Assembly: GCA_003242205.1 (NCBI GenBank)
Contig: QGUR01000056.1
Location: 1 to 18,310, forward strand
Direction of reading: 5' to 3'
Length of the DNA: 18,310 nt
From: Chloroflexota bacterium
GTDB lineage: Bacteria; Chloroflexota; Anaerolineae; Aggregatilineales; Phototrophicaceae
A model generated the notes under the pieces. It was given only the letters and a program-made list of their open reading frames with translations, was not told the DNA's origin and ran no database searches. Positions 9,740 through 16,960 of the stretch are shown in pieces; the stretch's first letter is position 1, and the number at the start of each line of letters is the position of its first letter. A program made the position numbers and the translations under genes.

Positions 9740-9778
9740 GTGTCTAGTCGCAGTCATATGGGGGTGAACCCCAACTGA
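9740..9778 (+). CDS. Possible 12-residue small peptide
   Basis: The frame opens with GTG five bases after the GGAGG core and reads MSSRSHMGVNPN before TGA at 9776-9778. It is too short for domain analysis and has no hydrophobic run, so it is neither a typical type I toxin nor an amino-acid attenuator (no repeated codon). Its last six codons form the 5' arm of the long hairpin, and the stop codon lies at the foot of the apical helix, so a ribosome finishing the frame would have to open the outer stem. Evidence for translation is the exceptional Shine-Dalgarno alone; the frame could be incidental to an RNA function. Confidence 0.4.
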   Translation: MSSRSHMGVNPN

Positions 9779-9829
9779 CGCTCACCTTCTCTAAGTGAGC
9801 GTCCGCACTAGTTGCGGGTTCGCTCCCAT
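9758..9829 (+). other. Long-range 27-bp RNA hairpin
   Basis: Arm 9758-9771 pairs with 9816-9829 over 14 consecutive pairs (two are G-U). The helix continues with CAACT (9772-9776) and AGTTG (9810-9814) after a single bulged C at 9815, then an eight-bp apical helix (9778-9785 with 9795-9802) closed by a nine-base loop. A 1-by-7 internal loop separates the last two helices. The two G-U pairs keep pairing only in plus-strand RNA, which agrees with the promoter direction. A competing six-bp helix is possible between TTGCGG (9812-9817) and CCGCAA (9834-9839). Confidence 0.65.
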
Positions 9830-9842
9830 GAGACCGCAAATC

Positions 9843-9882
9843 GACGGCCCCTGGACTCTACCGGGGGCCGTCCCGTTTTATT
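9843..9882 (+). terminator. Intrinsic terminator of the small RNA unit
   Basis: A 12-bp GC-rich stem (9843-9854 with 9861-9872, one G-U pair) with a six-base loop, followed after CCG by TTTTATT. The tail is T-rich only on the plus strand, so it terminates the small unit rather than htrA. Confidence 0.75.
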
Positions 9883-9886
9883 CCAG

Positions 9887-11140
9887 TTATTCACCGCACT
9901 CCGGCACGACCGAGGTCTGAGGTCGCTCTTCAAGCACCAGCGGAACCTCGAACGTCTCTTCGCCGCGCACAATCAGCAGATCAATCGTATCCCCCGGCCT
10001 GCCATTGGCGACCAGATAAGCCAGCAGTTCGTCCATGGTCTGAATATAGACACCATCGACAGCGACGATAATGTCGCCGCCCGCGCAAACCGCCACGCCG
10101 CGCACCATCACCTGCCGCGTTCCACCGCGCAAACCGGCCTTGGCTGCCGGTGAATTGGGCGAGACGGTGTCGATCAGCACACCCGCCGTCACCGGCAGGT
10201 TGAGCGGTTCCGCGAGCGCGGCGACGCCAAAGCCATCTTCTGCCGACAGGCTGGAAATGCCGATCCAGGCGTAATTGACGCGTCCCGTCTCGATGAGTTC
10301 AGGCACGACGCGCTGCAACGTGCGCGACGGCACGGCGAACCCGACTCCCTGAAAAGTGCCGCTCTCGGTGCTAATGGCGGTGTTGACGCCGATCACTTCG
10401 CCGCGCGAATTGAGCAACGGCCCGCCGCTGTTGCCGGGGTTAATATTGGTATCCACCTGAATGATCGACGGATTGTTGAACTGGCTCAGGTTCGTCAGGT
10501 CGAGCAGGCGCGCAGATGGAAGCTGGCGGCCCAGACCGCTGACGATGCCGACCGTCATCGAACTGGCGAGGCCAAAGGGGTTGCCAATCGCAATCGCCCG
10601 CTGGCCAACCCGCACCGCGTCCGAATCGCCGATGACGACCGGCACAAGGCGGCTCGGATCGGTATCGACTTTCAGCACGGCGAGGTCGCTGTAAGGATCA
10701 GCGCCTAGCACCTCGGCAACCGTCACATAACCGTCGTTGAAAGTCACGCGCACTTCTTCGGCGTCCTGAACCACGTGAGCATTCGTCACGATGTGCCCGC
10801 TGTCGTCATAGATGAAGCCCGACCCGCTGGAACGGTCGCCCAGACCGGGGTGCGGCGTAGAGATCACGATATCGATATTGACGACCGACGGCGCGATGCG
10901 CTGGTAAATGTTCGTCAGCAGCAGATACTCGGCGTCGGCGGCGTCGATGATCTCCTGCGGAACCGGCGTCGCGGTTGCCCGCGCTGTCTGCCTGAAGGCC
11001 GCATTCACCGGCAGATTCGCCAGCGGCGTGCTTGCAACCGCGTTGGGGGGAAGCGCCACCTGCGTATCTTCCGGCCCGCACGCCGGCAAAGCAAGACAGC
11101 CCACAACCAGCGCCACTGCGACGATAGTTTTCAAAGACAC
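9887..11140 (-). CDS. HtrA/DegP-type serine protease, predicted lipoprotein
   Basis: A trypsin-fold stress protease with one PDZ domain, 417 residues. The N-terminus (MSLKTIVAVALVVGCLALPAC) is a lipoprotein signal with Cys21 in the L-P-A-C box, so the protease is probably anchored on the outer face of the membrane. A low-complexity Ala/Thr/Pro linker covers about 22-60. The catalytic triad is visible as His122 (TNAHVV), Asp152 (SDLAVLKV) and Ser238 (PGNSGGP). The PDZ domain spans about 290-405 (GVLIDTVSPNSPAAKAGL, GGDIIVAVDG). The start is GTG at 11140, chosen because GAGGTGG (11145-11151) is correctly placed. It lies downstream of dnaJ with a weak terminator between them. Classification as HtrA family is firm; which paralogue (HtrA, DegP, DegS or HhoA type) is not decided. 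Confidence 0.95.
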   Translation of the reverse strand: MSLKTIVAVALVVGCLALPACGPEDTQVALPPNAVASTPLANLPVNAAFRQTARATATPVPQEIIDAADAEYLLLTNIYQRIAPSVVNIDIVISTPHPGLGDRSSGSGFIYDDSGHIVTNAHVVQDAEEVRVTFNDGYVTVAEVLGADPYSDLAVLKVDTDPSRLVPVVIGDSDAVRVGQRAIAIGNPFGLASSMTVGIVSGLGRQLPSARLLDLTNLSQFNNPSIIQVDTNINPGNSGGPLLNSRGEVIGVNTAISTESGTFQGVGFAVPSRTLQRVVPELIETGRVNYAWIGISSLSAEDGFGVAALAEPLNLPVTAGVLIDTVSPNSPAAKAGLRGGTRQVMVRGVAVCAGGDIIVAVDGVYIQTMDELLAYLVANGRPGDTIDLLIVRGEETFEVPLVLEERPQTSVVPECGE

Positions 11141-11154
11141 GCAACCACCTCTCT

Positions 11155-11189
11155 AAACAAGAACGGGAGCGCGACAGGTAACGCTCCCG
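11155..11189 (-). terminator. Probable terminator of dnaJ
   Basis: Eight-bp stem (11164-11171 with 11182-11189), ten-base loop, followed on the minus strand by TTCTTGTTT. The tail is interrupted, so some readthrough into htrA is likely. Confidence 0.5.
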
Positions 11190-11230
11190 GCAGATGACAT
11201 TCGAGACGACCCTGAGACAATCGACCGCGC

Positions 11231-12142
11231 CTAGAAAGTCGCCTTTAGCTGCTCGACAAGCCGGCGCTGCTCATCGGTCAGGTGTTCCGGCACGGTAATC
11301 AGGACGCGGGCGTAAAGGTCGCCGTACTGTCCCTTCTTCTTCAACACTGGCATACCCTTGCCGCTCAGCCGGAATTTCCGCCCCGACTGCGTGCCCGCGG
11401 GTATCTTCAGCCGCACGGGACGGCCAAGCGTCGGCACTTCGACCGTGCCACCCAGCATCGCGGTGAACATATCGACCTTGACATCAACGTACAGGTCATC
11501 GCCGTCGCGCTCGAACTGCGGGTCAGGCTCGACATGCACAATGAGATACAGGTCACCCGGTTGGCCACCGCCATAGCCGGGCTCGCCTTCACCCGCGAGA
11601 CGGACTTTGGTTCCGGTCGCCGCGCCCGCCGGGATATTGACCCGCACCGTGCGGTCGCCCTTGCTGATCAGGCGCGTAGTACCTGTATAGGCTTCCTGAA
11701 GCGAAATGGTGACCGTTTGTTCCAAATCGCGACCCGCGACCATCGGATTGGCCTCAGGGCCAAAACCGCCGAAGCCACCGAAGCCACGGCTTCGCGTGCG
11801 GCTCCCCGTACTACGCCCAAAGCCGCCGATACTGCCAAAAATACTTTCAAGAATATCCGACATATCGCCAATATCGACGTTGGTCGTGTAATACGTGCCG
11901 TTGCCGCCATACGCGCCGGCCTGCTGGAAGGCCGAGCCGAAGCGATCATACTGGGCGCGTTTATTGGGATCGCTCAGCACTTCGTAGGCTTCATTAATCT
12001 CTTTGAATTTCTGCTCCGCTGTCGGGTCGCCGGGATTGGCGTCCGGATGGTACTTCTTCGCCAGCCTGCGAAACGCCTGTTTAATCTCTTTTTCGCTCGC
12101 AGTTCTGTCTACACCCAGCGTCGCGTAATAGTCCTTTGCCAT
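11231..12142 (-). CDS. DnaJ-family co-chaperone without zinc finger (CbpA-like)
   Basis: Cytoplasmic J-protein that stimulates the DnaK ATPase and hands over client proteins. The J domain occupies about 1-68, with the HPD triad at 32-34 (YHPDANPGD). A Gly/Phe-rich region follows (about 72-118: GGFGRSTGS, GFGGFGGFG). Two C-terminal beta-sandwich client-binding domains run from about 125 to 290 (VRVNIPAGAATGTKVRL; VPTLGRPVRLKIPAGTQSGRKFRL). The four CxxCxGxG repeats of type I DnaJ are absent, and the 303-residue length fits type II or CbpA-like members. It has a strong own promoter. A GGGAG lies 13 bases before the ATG, somewhat far. It heads a stretch with htrA and clpB on the same strand. Confidence 0.95.
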   Translation of the reverse strand: MAKDYYATLGVDRTASEKEIKQAFRRLAKKYHPDANPGDPTAEQKFKEINEAYEVLSDPNKRAQYDRFGSAFQQAGAYGGNGTYYTTNVDIGDMSDILESIFGSIGGFGRSTGSRTRSRGFGGFGGFGPEANPMVAGRDLEQTVTISLQEAYTGTTRLISKGDRTVRVNIPAGAATGTKVRLAGEGEPGYGGGQPGDLYLIVHVEPDPQFERDGDDLYVDVKVDMFTAMLGGTVEVPTLGRPVRLKIPAGTQSGRKFRLSGKGMPVLKKKGQYGDLYARVLITVPEHLTDEQRRLVEQLKATF

Positions 12143-12246
12143 CGGGTGTTTCGTTCTCCCACAAATTCAGATCACGGTCAATCGAGTCGTCTGTCAGTCG
12201 CTCCCGATCGAACCAGTTTGCTTCCGATAAACCATCTCCTCATCGA

Positions 12247-12275
12247 ATTGTATGATTTGTCGTAACACAAGTCAA
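12247..12275 (-). promoter_or_regulatory. Sigma-70-type promoter of dnaJ
   Basis: On the minus strand TTGACT (12270-12275), exactly 17 bases, then TACAAT (12247-12252): five of six matches in each box. Predicted start near 12240 leaves a leader of about 100 bases. This is the best housekeeping promoter in the window. No CIRCE or HspR palindrome overlaps it. Confidence 0.75.
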
Positions 12276-12359
12276 CGCTGCCGGAGGATTCTAAGACATT
12301 ATTTACACGGGTATTGAGCCAACAAAAGGGAAAACGGATGCCGTAGCGACATCGCCACG

Positions 12360-12393
12360 AAATGATGGCGAGGGCAGGCAAACCTGCCCTCGC
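12360..12393 (-). terminator. Probable terminator of the SPFH gene
   Basis: Eleven-bp perfect GC-rich stem (12368-12378 with 12383-12393) with a four-base loop, 16 bases beyond the stop of the SPFH gene. The following minus-strand tail is only moderately T-rich (CATCATTTCG). Confidence 0.6.
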
Positions 12394-12408
12394 GGATGTG
12401 AAACGCGC

Positions 12409-13518
12409 TTATTGCCCCGGTTCCGGCGTGATTTCGGGCAACAGGCTCTCTACCAGCGGGCTGGTTAGATCGAGCGATGATTCGGGAACCGGAGGGGCGG
12501 TGAAGTTGGGATCGGCCGTGATGCCCTCAAAGTCGAACAGGAAGGGGCTGTTGGCTGGAACCAGCGCCAGACGGATGTTATCGGCCAGAGACTGAATGTA
12601 CTGGTACTGAACCAGCAGCGGGTTCGCCGCGATCTGCTCACTCACCAGACGCAGCGCCTCAGCTTCGGCCTGCGCGCGCAGGATGATCGCCTGCGCTTCA
12701 CCTTCGGCTCGGGCAATGGCGGCATCGCGCTCGCCCTGCGCAACCGCGCGCGCCTGTTCAGCTTCCTGACGGCGCTGTTCGACGCGGAAACGAGCCTGCT
12801 GCGCTTCCTGCTCGGCAATCTGCGCGCGCTCAATCGACGCGGCGAATTCCGGCGTGAAGGTGATATCACGGATGAGCAGGTCGGTCAGAATCAGGCCTTC
12901 TTCCCGCATGCGCTGATCCATGATTTCCTGCATTTCATTTTCAAGCTCGCCACGCTGCGCGCCGTAAATCTGCGCCGCGCGGAAACCGGAAATGACATCG
13001 CGGACCACGCCGCGCGCCGTCGGGCGGACGAAGTCATCCTGATAGCGGTCGCGCCAGCGCTGGTGAACCAGATTCACCTGAGCCGGGTTGATGCTGTACA
13101 GGATGCTGACGTCAATCGCAATTTCCTGACCATCAAGCGTGCGCGCGCGCACGGCGTCGTCCTCAGAACTCCGGTCTTCCATCGCGCCCGACATGGTGTA
13201 GTTTTGCTGAAGGGTCGGATAGATCGTATAGGTGTGGACGATCGGCACGACAATGTGCGTTCCCGGCTCACGTGGTTCTTCCAGATTGCCGCTCAGTGTG
13301 TTGAAAACGACAGCAACTTCGCCCGGCTGCACGATGAGCACGCCCTGACTAAGCACGCTAAAAACCAGCCCGGCGATGAGGCCGACCCCGGCGAGCAACA
13401 GGCCCGAACGAACCGACCTGCCCTGTGAAGCCGAAAGAACGACAGTTGCGACGCCGATCAGGAACGCCGCAAAACCCACCAGGGCGAGGATGCCGACGAT
13501 TGCACTGATGCCACCCAT
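12409..13518 (-). CDS. SPFH/Band 7 (prohibitin-like) membrane protein
   Basis: A 369-residue prohibitin-like protein. Two hydrophobic segments lie near the N-terminus (about 3-30 and 38-60). The PHB/SPFH domain follows (about 62-235; VLIVQPGEVAVVFNTLSG, PGTHIVVPIV, IAIDVSILYSI, EEGLILTDLLIRDITF). A charged coiled coil comes next (about 236-300; EQEAQQARFRVEQRRQEAEQ, ARAEGEAQA) and then a Pro/acidic tail. Relatives form membrane-bound rings that organise lipid domains or shield proteases such as FtsH. The frame can start at a TTG at 13530, but the GGAG at 13525-13528 is ideally spaced for the ATG at 13518. It lies 85 bases behind the antiporter gene on the same strand; co-transcription is possible. 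Confidence 0.9.
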   Translation of the reverse strand: MGGISAIVGILALVGFAAFLIGVATVVLSASQGRSVRSGLLLAGVGLIAGLVFSVLSQGVLIVQPGEVAVVFNTLSGNLEEPREPGTHIVVPIVHTYTIYPTLQQNYTMSGAMEDRSSEDDAVRARTLDGQEIAIDVSILYSINPAQVNLVHQRWRDRYQDDFVRPTARGVVRDVISGFRAAQIYGAQRGELENEMQEIMDQRMREEGLILTDLLIRDITFTPEFAASIERAQIAEQEAQQARFRVEQRRQEAEQARAVAQGERDAAIARAEGEAQAIILRAQAEAEALRLVSEQIAANPLLVQYQYIQSLADNIRLALVPANSPFLFDFEGITADPNFTAPPVPESSLDLTSPLVESLLPEITPEPGQ

Positions 13519-13603
13519 TGAGTACTCCAATCAAGATCTACAGTGAATGCGTTTAGTGTAACATACGCATAGAAGACCCTTAATGTTGCAGCCGGTAACA
13601 ACC

Positions 13604-15082
13604 CTATTCTTGGGGGACCAGCACGGTCTGACTGGCCGTGAAGAGCGCTTCGAGCCAGTCACGCTGTGTTTTCTCGGCCAGCACCAGCACCATATCGTTC
13701 GGCTGCAACACCGTGCTGCCTTTCGGCACGATCATCTGTTCATCGCGGGCCAGCAGCACGATCAACGTTTCCTCAGGCAAATGCAGGTCGATAATGCGCT
13801 TGCCGGCGATCGGCGAGCCTTCCCCGACGCGAAACTCGAACAAAGCGTTCTTTAGCCCCTGTGCAGGCCCGTAACCGATGGGATATTTCTGCGGCGGCAC
13901 GATCACTTCGTCCACATCCAGCAAGCGGGAAGCAAGCCGGATGGTTGTCCCCTGCAAGAGCACCGATGTGATGACGACAAAAAAGATGAGATGGAAAATG
14001 GTCGAGGCCCCCGGAACGTCAGCGACTAACGGGAACGTCGCCAGAATGATCGGGGCGGCCCCGCGCAACCCGACCCACGAGATGAACAATTGCTGCCGCA
14101 AAGGCATTCTGAAGGGAAGCAGGCTAATAAAGACGCTCAGCGGCCGCGCGACCAGAATCTGGAACCCGGCCATCAACAAGCCCTGAACCATCACATCGTC
14201 TAGCTGGGATGGGAAGGCGAACAGCCCCAGCGTGAGGAACATCACGATCTGCATCAGCCACGCCAGACCATCGTGGAACTGCGTCAGGCTGTATTTGTGG
14301 ATGAAATCGTTATTGGCCAGCACGACGCCCGCCAGATAGAGCGCGACAAAGGCGTTGCCACCGGCAATAGTCGTCACACCGTAGATCAGAAAGACAAACG
14401 CGAGCGTAACAACCGGATACAGGCCGTCATATTCGAGCCGCAAGCGGTTGATAATAAACACCAGCACATAAGCCATGCCAAAGCCGAAGAGCACGCCAAG
14501 CCCCATTTGCTGAATAAAAAATACGATCAACTCGCCGGCCGACACGGTCGGCTCGTTGATGAGGCGGATCATGCTCACCGTCAGCAGAATCGCCATGGGG
14601 TCGTTACTGCCCGACTCAAGCTGGAGCAGGGGCTTGAGGTTATATTTGAGGCCGATATTCTTGCCCAGCATGGCAAAGACCGCCGCCGCGTCGGTCGAGG
14701 CGACGATCGAGCCCGTCAGCATACTGATTTCCAGTCCGATACCGAGCACAAAATGCAGGAAAGCGCCGACCGCAGCGGCAGTGATGATGACGCCAAGCGT
14801 CGCTAATATAACGCCCTGCCATAAAACAGGTTTGATGTCGCGCCAGTTCGTATCGAGTCCGCCAGAAAACAGGATCAGCGCGAGCGCAACAGAGCCCAGC
14901 GACTGAGCCAGAACGGCATCGTCAAAATAGACACCGCCAAGTCCTTCCGAGCCGGCAACCATGCCGATAATCAGAAAGAGGAGCAACGCTGGAACGCCAA
15001 CGCGAGCCGCGATTCTGCTCGCGTAAACGCTAATCAGAAGGAGCACGGCGCTGCCTAAAAGAATGACTTCCAGTGGGAGCAT
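13604..15082 (-). CDS. Cation/proton antiporter, NhaP2/CvrA-like, with TrkA-C domain
   Basis: A 492-residue monovalent cation:proton antiporter of the CPA1 family, closest in layout to the K+/H+ antiporter NhaP2 (CvrA). About 12-13 hydrophobic helices fill residues 1-385. The core includes GSIVASTDAAAVFAML (around 125-140) and LLQLESGSNDPMAILL (around 152-167), with the paired acidic residues typical of CPA1 exchangers, and WVGLRGAAPIILA near 337. A cytoplasmic TrkA-C (RCK_C) domain occupies about 405-485 (GSPIAGKRIIDLHLPEETLIVLLARD; LQPNDMVLVLAE) and probably senses a ligand. Ion specificity cannot be read with certainty. The gene is divergent from the Lgt-like gene across 230 bases. Confidence 0.9.
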   Translation of the reverse strand: MLPLEVILLGSAVLLLISVYASRIAARVGVPALLLFLIIGMVAGSEGLGGVYFDDAVLAQSLGSVALALILFSGGLDTNWRDIKPVLWQGVILATLGVIITAAAVGAFLHFVLGIGLEISMLTGSIVASTDAAAVFAMLGKNIGLKYNLKPLLQLESGSNDPMAILLTVSMIRLINEPTVSAGELIVFFIQQMGLGVLFGFGMAYVLVFIINRLRLEYDGLYPVVTLAFVFLIYGVTTIAGGNAFVALYLAGVVLANNDFIHKYSLTQFHDGLAWLMQIVMFLTLGLFAFPSQLDDVMVQGLLMAGFQILVARPLSVFISLLPFRMPLRQQLFISWVGLRGAAPIILATFPLVADVPGASTIFHLIFFVVITSVLLQGTTIRLASRLLDVDEVIVPPQKYPIGYGPAQGLKNALFEFRVGEGSPIAGKRIIDLHLPEETLIVLLARDEQMIVPKGSTVLQPNDMVLVLAEKTQRDWLEALFTASQTVLVPQE

Positions 15083-15312
15083 CGTTTGGCCAACCTCTCA
15101 TAGTGGTCAAACGCAGCGACGGTCCGCGCTGTTTTAGTTATCTATCGATTGCCTTGCCTGCGGAATGGGATAATATCCAGACGGAATCACAAGCAGATGG
15201 CGGCAGGCATCCCGTTACAACTGCGGAAAGTGCGCGAATTATAGCGTCTTTGCTCCTCTGCCGAACGCTTTCTAATAACAATTTTACGAAGGTTTACGCA
15301 GGATCAATCGCC

Positions 15313-16077
15313 ATGGCGGAAGCACCGATCATCATTGGCCCGCTGGCGCTGCGCGCGTTTGCGCTGGCGCTGGGAGTGGCGCTGGCCGGGGCAGTAGCGC
15401 TTGCCAGCTATTACCTCAGTCGTTGGGCAACGCCGGGCGCGGTGTTTGACGCCTTTCTGGGCGGTCTGATCGGCGGGGCGCTCGGCGGCAGGCTGGCGCA
15501 CGTCGTTTTTGCCTGGGACTATTTCAGCCTGCACCCGGAAGCCATCCCACGATTGAGCGAAGGCGGTCTGGAATGGCACGGCGCGCTGGCCGGAGCGTTG
15601 ATCGGGCTGGCCATCGTCTCGCGCTGGCGGCGTCTGCCATGGGGGCCGTTGCTCAACGTGCTCGCCCCGATCCTGCCGCTGATCGCGCTCGGCGCGTGGT
15701 ACGGCTGCTGGGCGGCAAGCTGCGGCTACGGCGCGGAAGTCGACACGCTGGCGCGTTACCCGGCATATGCCGTATCCGAATCGCCGGATGTGTACGGCAT
15801 CATCGCACCGCGCTATGATACACAGCGTTTTGGCATGTTGCTTTCACTCGCGTGCCTGCTGATCGCCGCCGCGCCGCTTCGCGTGCGGGCGCTGGCGGGC
15901 GCGCGCTTCTGGATCGTGCTGGCGTTGTTCAGCACAGGCATGTTCGCGATTGGCTTTTTCCGTGGCGATGCGTCGCCGGTCATCGGCAGCCTGCGCGGCG
16001 ACCAGTGGCTCGACCTGATCACCATCGGCCTCTGTCTGCTGGCGCTGGCACGTCGCCGGTCATCTGTCTCGCAGTGA
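15313..16077 (+). CDS. Prolipoprotein diacylglyceryl transferase-like membrane protein (divergent Lgt)
   Basis: A 254-residue polytopic protein resembling Lgt, the enzyme that attaches diacylglycerol to the lipobox cysteine. Lgt-like features are the order of helices, DAFLGGLIGGALGGRLAHVVF with Arg after a glycine-rich helix, a GGLEWHGALAGALIG segment (His89, equivalent to the HGG motif), and GCWAASCGYG (131-140), which replaces the RxGNxxxxE region of canonical enzymes. That loss makes classical Lgt activity doubtful. The frame is open upstream to 15073, but the extension is not membrane-like and lacks support; AGGA nine to ten bases before the ATG at 15313 favours that start. The amidase gene begins 19 bases after the stop, so the three plus-strand genes probably form an operon. 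Confidence 0.75.
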   Translation: MAEAPIIIGPLALRAFALALGVALAGAVALASYYLSRWATPGAVFDAFLGGLIGGALGGRLAHVVFAWDYFSLHPEAIPRLSEGGLEWHGALAGALIGLAIVSRWRRLPWGPLLNVLAPILPLIALGAWYGCWAASCGYGAEVDTLARYPAYAVSESPDVYGIIAPRYDTQRFGMLLSLACLLIAAAPLRVRALAGARFWIVLALFSTGMFAIGFFRGDASPVIGSLRGDQWLDLITIGLCLLALARRRSSVSQ

Positions 16078-16096
16078 GCACAAGGAGAACCGTTGG

Positions 16097-16960
16097 ATGC
16101 GCCTCAACATTGGCATGGCGCAGATGTATCCCAAGCTGGGCGATGTGCGCGCCAACCTCGAACGCCATCTCGCCTATGTCGATCAGGCGAGCGCCGAACA
16201 GGTGGACGTGCTGGTCTTTCCCGAACTATCCCTGACCGGCTATCAGGTGCAGGATCTCGTGCCCGAAGTCGCCATTCGCGCCAGCGCGGACGACGACGTT
16301 TTCCGGGCGCTGCTGGAAGCGAGCAAGCGACTCGATATCGTCGTCGGTTTCGTGCAGGAAGACAGCCGCAACCGCTTCCATATCGCCAGCGCGTATCTGG
16401 CGGGCGGTGAAACGCTGCACATCCATCACAAGCTCTATCTGCCGACCTATGGCATGTTCGATGAAGGGCGCTATTTTGCGCCCGGCGAGCGAGTAACCGC
16501 ATTCAACACGCGCTATGGCCGCGTCGGCCTGCTGATTTGTGAAGACTTCTGGCATGTATCTCCGGCCTATCTGCTGTGGCTCGACGGCGCGGACGTGCTG
16601 ATTTTCCACAGCGCCAGCCCAAGCCGCGGCCTCGACCGGGGCGACCGGCTCGGCGGCTCGCGCTGGGTCGAACTGGTCAATCAGGCATACGGCAGCATGT
16701 TCACAAATTACGTGATCCACTGCAACCGCGTCGGCTATGAAGATGGCAAGAACTTTTGGGGCGGCTCGTCCATCGTCGACCCGAACGGCGAATTCGTCAC
16801 TCACGGACGTTATTTCGAGGAAGCGCTGATTACCGCCAGCATCGACCTCAACGAACTACACCGCACGCGTAGCCGCCTTCCCCTGCTCCGTGACGAGCGC
16901 ACGCCGCTGGTCATGCGCGAACTGACCCGCATCATCAATAAGATGGAGAGCGAGCGATGA
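16097..16960 (+). CDS. Carbon-nitrogen hydrolase, probable glutaminase subunit for NAD synthetase
   Basis: A 287-residue nitrilase-superfamily amidase. The catalytic triad is visible: Glu43 (FPELSLTGY), Lys112 (HHKLYLPTYGMFDE) and Cys148 (LLICEDFWH). The KLYLPTYGMFDE and CEDFWH contexts are those of the glutaminase domain of glutamine-dependent NAD synthetases rather than of general nitrilases. In most bacteria with this domain it is fused to the synthetase; here it is a separate gene whose TGA overlaps the nadE start as ATGA. It would release ammonia from glutamine and pass it to NadE. AAGGAG (16082-16087) lies nine bases before the ATG. Fold assignment is firm; pairing with NadE is inferred from the overlap and motifs. 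Confidence 0.88.
   Translation: MRLNIGMAQMYPKLGDVRANLERHLAYVDQASAEQVDVLVFPELSLTGYQVQDLVPEVAIRASADDDVFRALLEASKRLDIVVGFVQEDSRNRFHIASAYLAGGETLHIHHKLYLPTYGMFDEGRYFAPGERVTAFNTRYGRVGLLICEDFWHVSPAYLLWLDGADVLIFHSASPSRGLDRGDRLGGSRWVELVNQAYGSMFTNYVIHCNRVGYEDGKNFWGGSSIVDPNGEFVTHGRYFEEALITASIDLNELHRTRSRLPLLRDERTPLVMRELTRIINKMESER

Larger units (their letters stand above)
9711..9882 (+). ncRNA. Structured small RNA unit between clpB and htrA, family not recognised
   Basis: A free-standing transcription unit of about 170 bases. Reading along the plus strand there is a promoter (9676-9704), a 13-base extended Shine-Dalgarno (9727-9739), a 12-codon frame (9740-9778), a hairpin of 27 base pairs spanning 9758-9829, and an intrinsic terminator (9843-9879). 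After the terminator the plus strand is only antisense to htrA, so this is not a leader for a downstream gene. I do not recognise it as tmRNA, 6S, SRP RNA, RNase P RNA or a known riboswitch. It may be a small-peptide mRNA, a regulatory RNA, or an RNA that engages the ribosome through its anti-Shine-Dalgarno complement. Boundaries are predicted from promoter and terminator positions. Confidence 0.55.

Noticed and set aside
9758..9829. The imperfect inverted repeat as an integron attC site or retron msr-msd
   Set aside because: The R and R' core boxes of attC are not matched, there are no integrase or reverse transcriptase genes nearby, and the unit has its own promoter and terminator.
9812..9829. 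A tRNA T-arm-like GGTTCG segment
   Set aside because: No acceptor stem, anticodon arm or CCA end can be built around it; the bases are part of the long hairpin.
15073..15312. A longer N-terminus for the Lgt-like protein
   Set aside because: The extension overlaps the divergent antiporter start, has non-membrane composition and lacks a ribosome site; the ATG at 15313 is better placed.
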